Below, in pieces: positions 62,201 through 64,000 of a stretch of DNA of 64,000 bases. Under the pieces are notes generated by a model that did no database searches, was not told where the DNA came from, and saw nothing but the letters and a program-made list of their open reading frames with translations. This DNA is from Nematostella vectensis (taxonomy: Eukaryota > Cnidaria > Anthozoa > Actiniaria > Edwardsiidae), in contig NC_064038.1 of assembly GCF_932526225.1 (NCBI RefSeq), forward strand, positions 6,819,070 to 6,883,069, read 5' to 3'. Numbering within the stretch: the stretch's first letter is position 1; every line of letters begins with the position of its first letter. The position numbers were made by a program, and so were the translations under genes.

Positions 62201-64000
62201 AAAGCCAGTACACACAAAGCCAGCAATTGAATAAAGCTCGATTTTTTTTCTTAGCTTTGCGTGCGTATGTATCTCTTGTCTACTTTCTTGGCACCTGGTG
62301 CTTTCATTGGTTAACGGTCTAACGGCTGCTGTAACTGCGAAATGGCTTCCGTCACCAAAAAACAGTCGCGACGAAAAACACGAGGTGCAAGTGTGACTGA
62401 GAACTAGTGTGATTATCTCTGCCGCCTGCTTAGTCTCTAGTAACTAAGACGAAGATTTTTTTAGCGCTTACCAAAAACGACAATTTTTTTAGCGCTTACC
62501 AAAATGATTGTGTCATTTAAGGTCACATAATGTCCTTGGGAAACTTTTTCAAAAGTGTAACTCTTTGGAGCGCGCAAGACGCTTTATGACTGGCGACTCT
62601 ACCAAAGACATCACAGTAGACCAAGACATGATCCTTGAGGGACACCAAAGCTATCTCGAGGATGCTATAGAGCAGCGGGACCGATACAACGCGAAGCTTG
62701 AAGCACTTATGGCTCGCTATGGGCTAGAGAACGAGGGGGAAGTTCTGACAGGATGTCTTAACAGGGTTAGCTCACGACTTTCAGGTAAGAGCCTTTCTCT
62801 CCCCCCCCCCCCCCCCCTCCCTCCTTTTACTGCTGCGTCCGTTCCTCCTTTTGCTCCTTGCCGCCCATCTTTCCTATCCCTCCCTTTTATCAAAACTGCA
62901 TTCGTTCTTTCCTGTCCTTCCTTGGATCTTCTCCTAACCCTCCCCCTATCACAGCTGCCTCCCTTTCCTCCTATCCTTGTAACCTTTCTCTTAATTATTC
63001 CCACCCATCCCTTCACGCCCTAAACCTTTCGTCAATCCCTTTCCTCTCTTCCACGTTTTCCTGCCTGCTATAACACGTTCTTTCTTCGTTCTTCCCTTTC
63101 CCTCTTGCCTCTCCTCCTACTGCCTCTCTCTCCAACTCCTGCTTTATAGACTTTATAGTCCCTTTTACCACTACTAGGTTTTAGTTTGAAGTATAATATA
63201 TATTTGAATAATAATATAAAATTTATTTTATATCCTAAAGTAAACAGGTTTGGATTTGTTGAAAATGATACATGGCAACAAATATTTTATATTGATTAGA
63301 TGCCCATCTTGTTTATTCTGACAATCGTAATGAGACATTCATTCCCCAGGCAAGACAGACGAGAAATTCGAGGTTGCGCAAATGATACAAGCGAGTTTAG
63401 CGTCAACGAGAAATAACCTACGACACGAGTTTTACGAAGAATTCGGAGGGGAAACGAATGTTCTAGACTTCTTCAAGAGGGAGGAGAGCTTTCCAGACGG
63501 AGTCCTTCAGAAAGCGTCTGCCTGGTACGCTGCTACTTACCAGAATCATCCATCACGCGAACGAGAAGAGAGTGCAATGAGTGCTGCCCAGAGCTCAGGA
63601 ATACCCAGTGACTTTGCTGCGCTAAGTATGTCACATGCACCAGGGCCCAAAACGAGGTCTATGGCCAAAAAGGAAAAGGAAAACATCGAGACGGTACTAC
63701 TGAGTTTTCCATGGGTCGTTGACCGACTTCTATCTCATATCAAGCAAGAAGCAGTCAAAGTAAGCCAAGATAATGGGGTGCCAAAGACCCTAGAGGGGAT
63801 CCAAGAACTCGTATCTGAACAAGCAAGACACCATTTCACGACATTGAAGCTGACCATGCTGGAAGACTTCGAAATCCGTAGACGGCGTAGAATAATGACT
63901 ATGGGCCTCATTCGCGTTCAAGGCGTCAGGCTTTGCTTGACGGGCTCTTCCCTTCACTTGCTAGAAACTGGCGGTAAGAACGTGCCCCCGGTAAAACTTT
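53257..64000 (+). CDS. Cellular RNA-dependent RNA polymerase (RNAi type), partial at the right edge
   Basis: Exons: 53257-53992, 55136-55300, 56571-56764, 57479-58180, 58633-58822, 59154-59474, 59991-60128, 60763-60913, 61317-61484, 61696-61846, 62522-62784, 63350-63973 (donor gcg/gtaaga), so about 1,267 residues here. Eukaryotic RdRP motifs appear in order: [113 protein letters not shown] (catalytic aspartates about 854-858) and [16 protein letters not shown]. The enzyme copies RNA templates to feed small-RNA silencing. Exon 1 (246 codons) is lineage-specific and I do not recognise it. The join from 60913 to 61317 is one base out of phase, so either a short exon is missed or the frame is broken. 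Confidence 0.9.
54285..54540. repeat. Degenerate CGTGAATCGTGA repeat in RdRP intron 1
   Basis: Loose copies of cgtgattcgtgaa/aatcgtgaatcgtga, then a C run. The rest of the intron (54541-55135) holds an open frame at 54847-55071 that I could not place in phase. Confidence 0.55.
58200..58552. repeat. Pyrimidine-rich tract in RdRP intron 4
   Basis: Nearly pure C and T on the top strand for about 350 bp (cctccccctccc, ttcctc). Confidence 0.85.
59638..59940. repeat. 15-bp minisatellite in RdRP intron 6
   Basis: About 20 copies of ggctggtagaacaca. The period is a multiple of three, so both strands stay open. It ends about 50 bp before the exon at 59991. Confidence 0.95.
60188..60212. repeat. G run
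   Basis: About 22 G in RdRP intron 7; a similar C run lies at 62802. Confidence 0.9.
61056..61217. mobile_element. Possible MITE, about 160 bp, in RdRP intron 8
   Basis: Left ggggcagtagcggatctag and right ctagatccgccccttag form an inverted repeat around a C/G-rich middle. Confidence 0.55.
62795..63150. repeat. Pyrimidine-rich tract in RdRP intron 11
   Basis: C and T make up most of the top strand for about 350 bp. It resembles the tract in intron 4. Confidence 0.8.

Overview
The window is animal nuclear DNA from an invertebrate. The genes have many short exons with GT-AG introns, AT-rich non-coding DNA, many minisatellites and small inverted-repeat transposons, and an RNA-dependent RNA polymerase of the RNAi type. 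Animal genomes that keep this polymerase and KDZ-type transposon proteins include cnidarians such as sea anemones and cephalochordates (amphioxus). I cannot choose between them from sequence alone. Tandem arrays that start exactly at exon/intron borders are, as I recall, reported in amphioxus as 'mirage minisatellites', which leans that way but is not proof.

Layout: (1) 1-620, a tandem array; (2) 1097-7266, minus strand, a 12-exon gene of 885 codons made of the cysteine clusters and C-terminal coiled part of a KDZ transposase, without its catalytic core, joined to a cysteine-protease-like domain; (3) 7768-17423, plus strand, a complete 13-exon SERINC (serine incorporator) membrane protein, divergent from gene 2; (4) 20357-43694, minus strand, a 23-exon RecQ helicase of the BLM type with all helicase motifs, the zinc and winged-helix (RQC) parts and the BLM-like C-terminal tail, but no visible HRDC domain; (5) 22241-23425, minus strand, an intronless DUF4419 gene inside the BLM intron where HRDC would be expected; (6) 45761-51512, minus strand, a complete 7-exon NUDT17-like Nudix hydrolase; (7) 53257 to the right edge, plus strand, a cellular RNA-dependent RNA polymerase, head to head with gene 6 and cut by the window end.

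Exon joins were worked out by hand from splice consensus and reading phase. They close without a frame break in the KDZ-like gene, SERINC and NUDT17. BLM closes except between exons 1 and 2. The polymerase closes except for a one-base mismatch just after the catalytic exon.

The main discovery candidate is structural. At least eight unrelated minisatellites in SERINC and BLM are each built from the sequence across a splice junction (or the stop codon) of the neighbouring exon. They fill introns with dozens of near-copies of that gene's own splice sites and exon ends. In the largest array (about 3 kb) the copied piece is the acceptor plus the start of the RecQ motif V exon, which yields decoy exons with long open frames. 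Independent expansion at so many junctions of two neighbouring genes suggests a local mutational process seeded at exon borders. A 9-bp-duplication transposon carrying a broken zinc-finger gene piece has landed inside one of the arrays.
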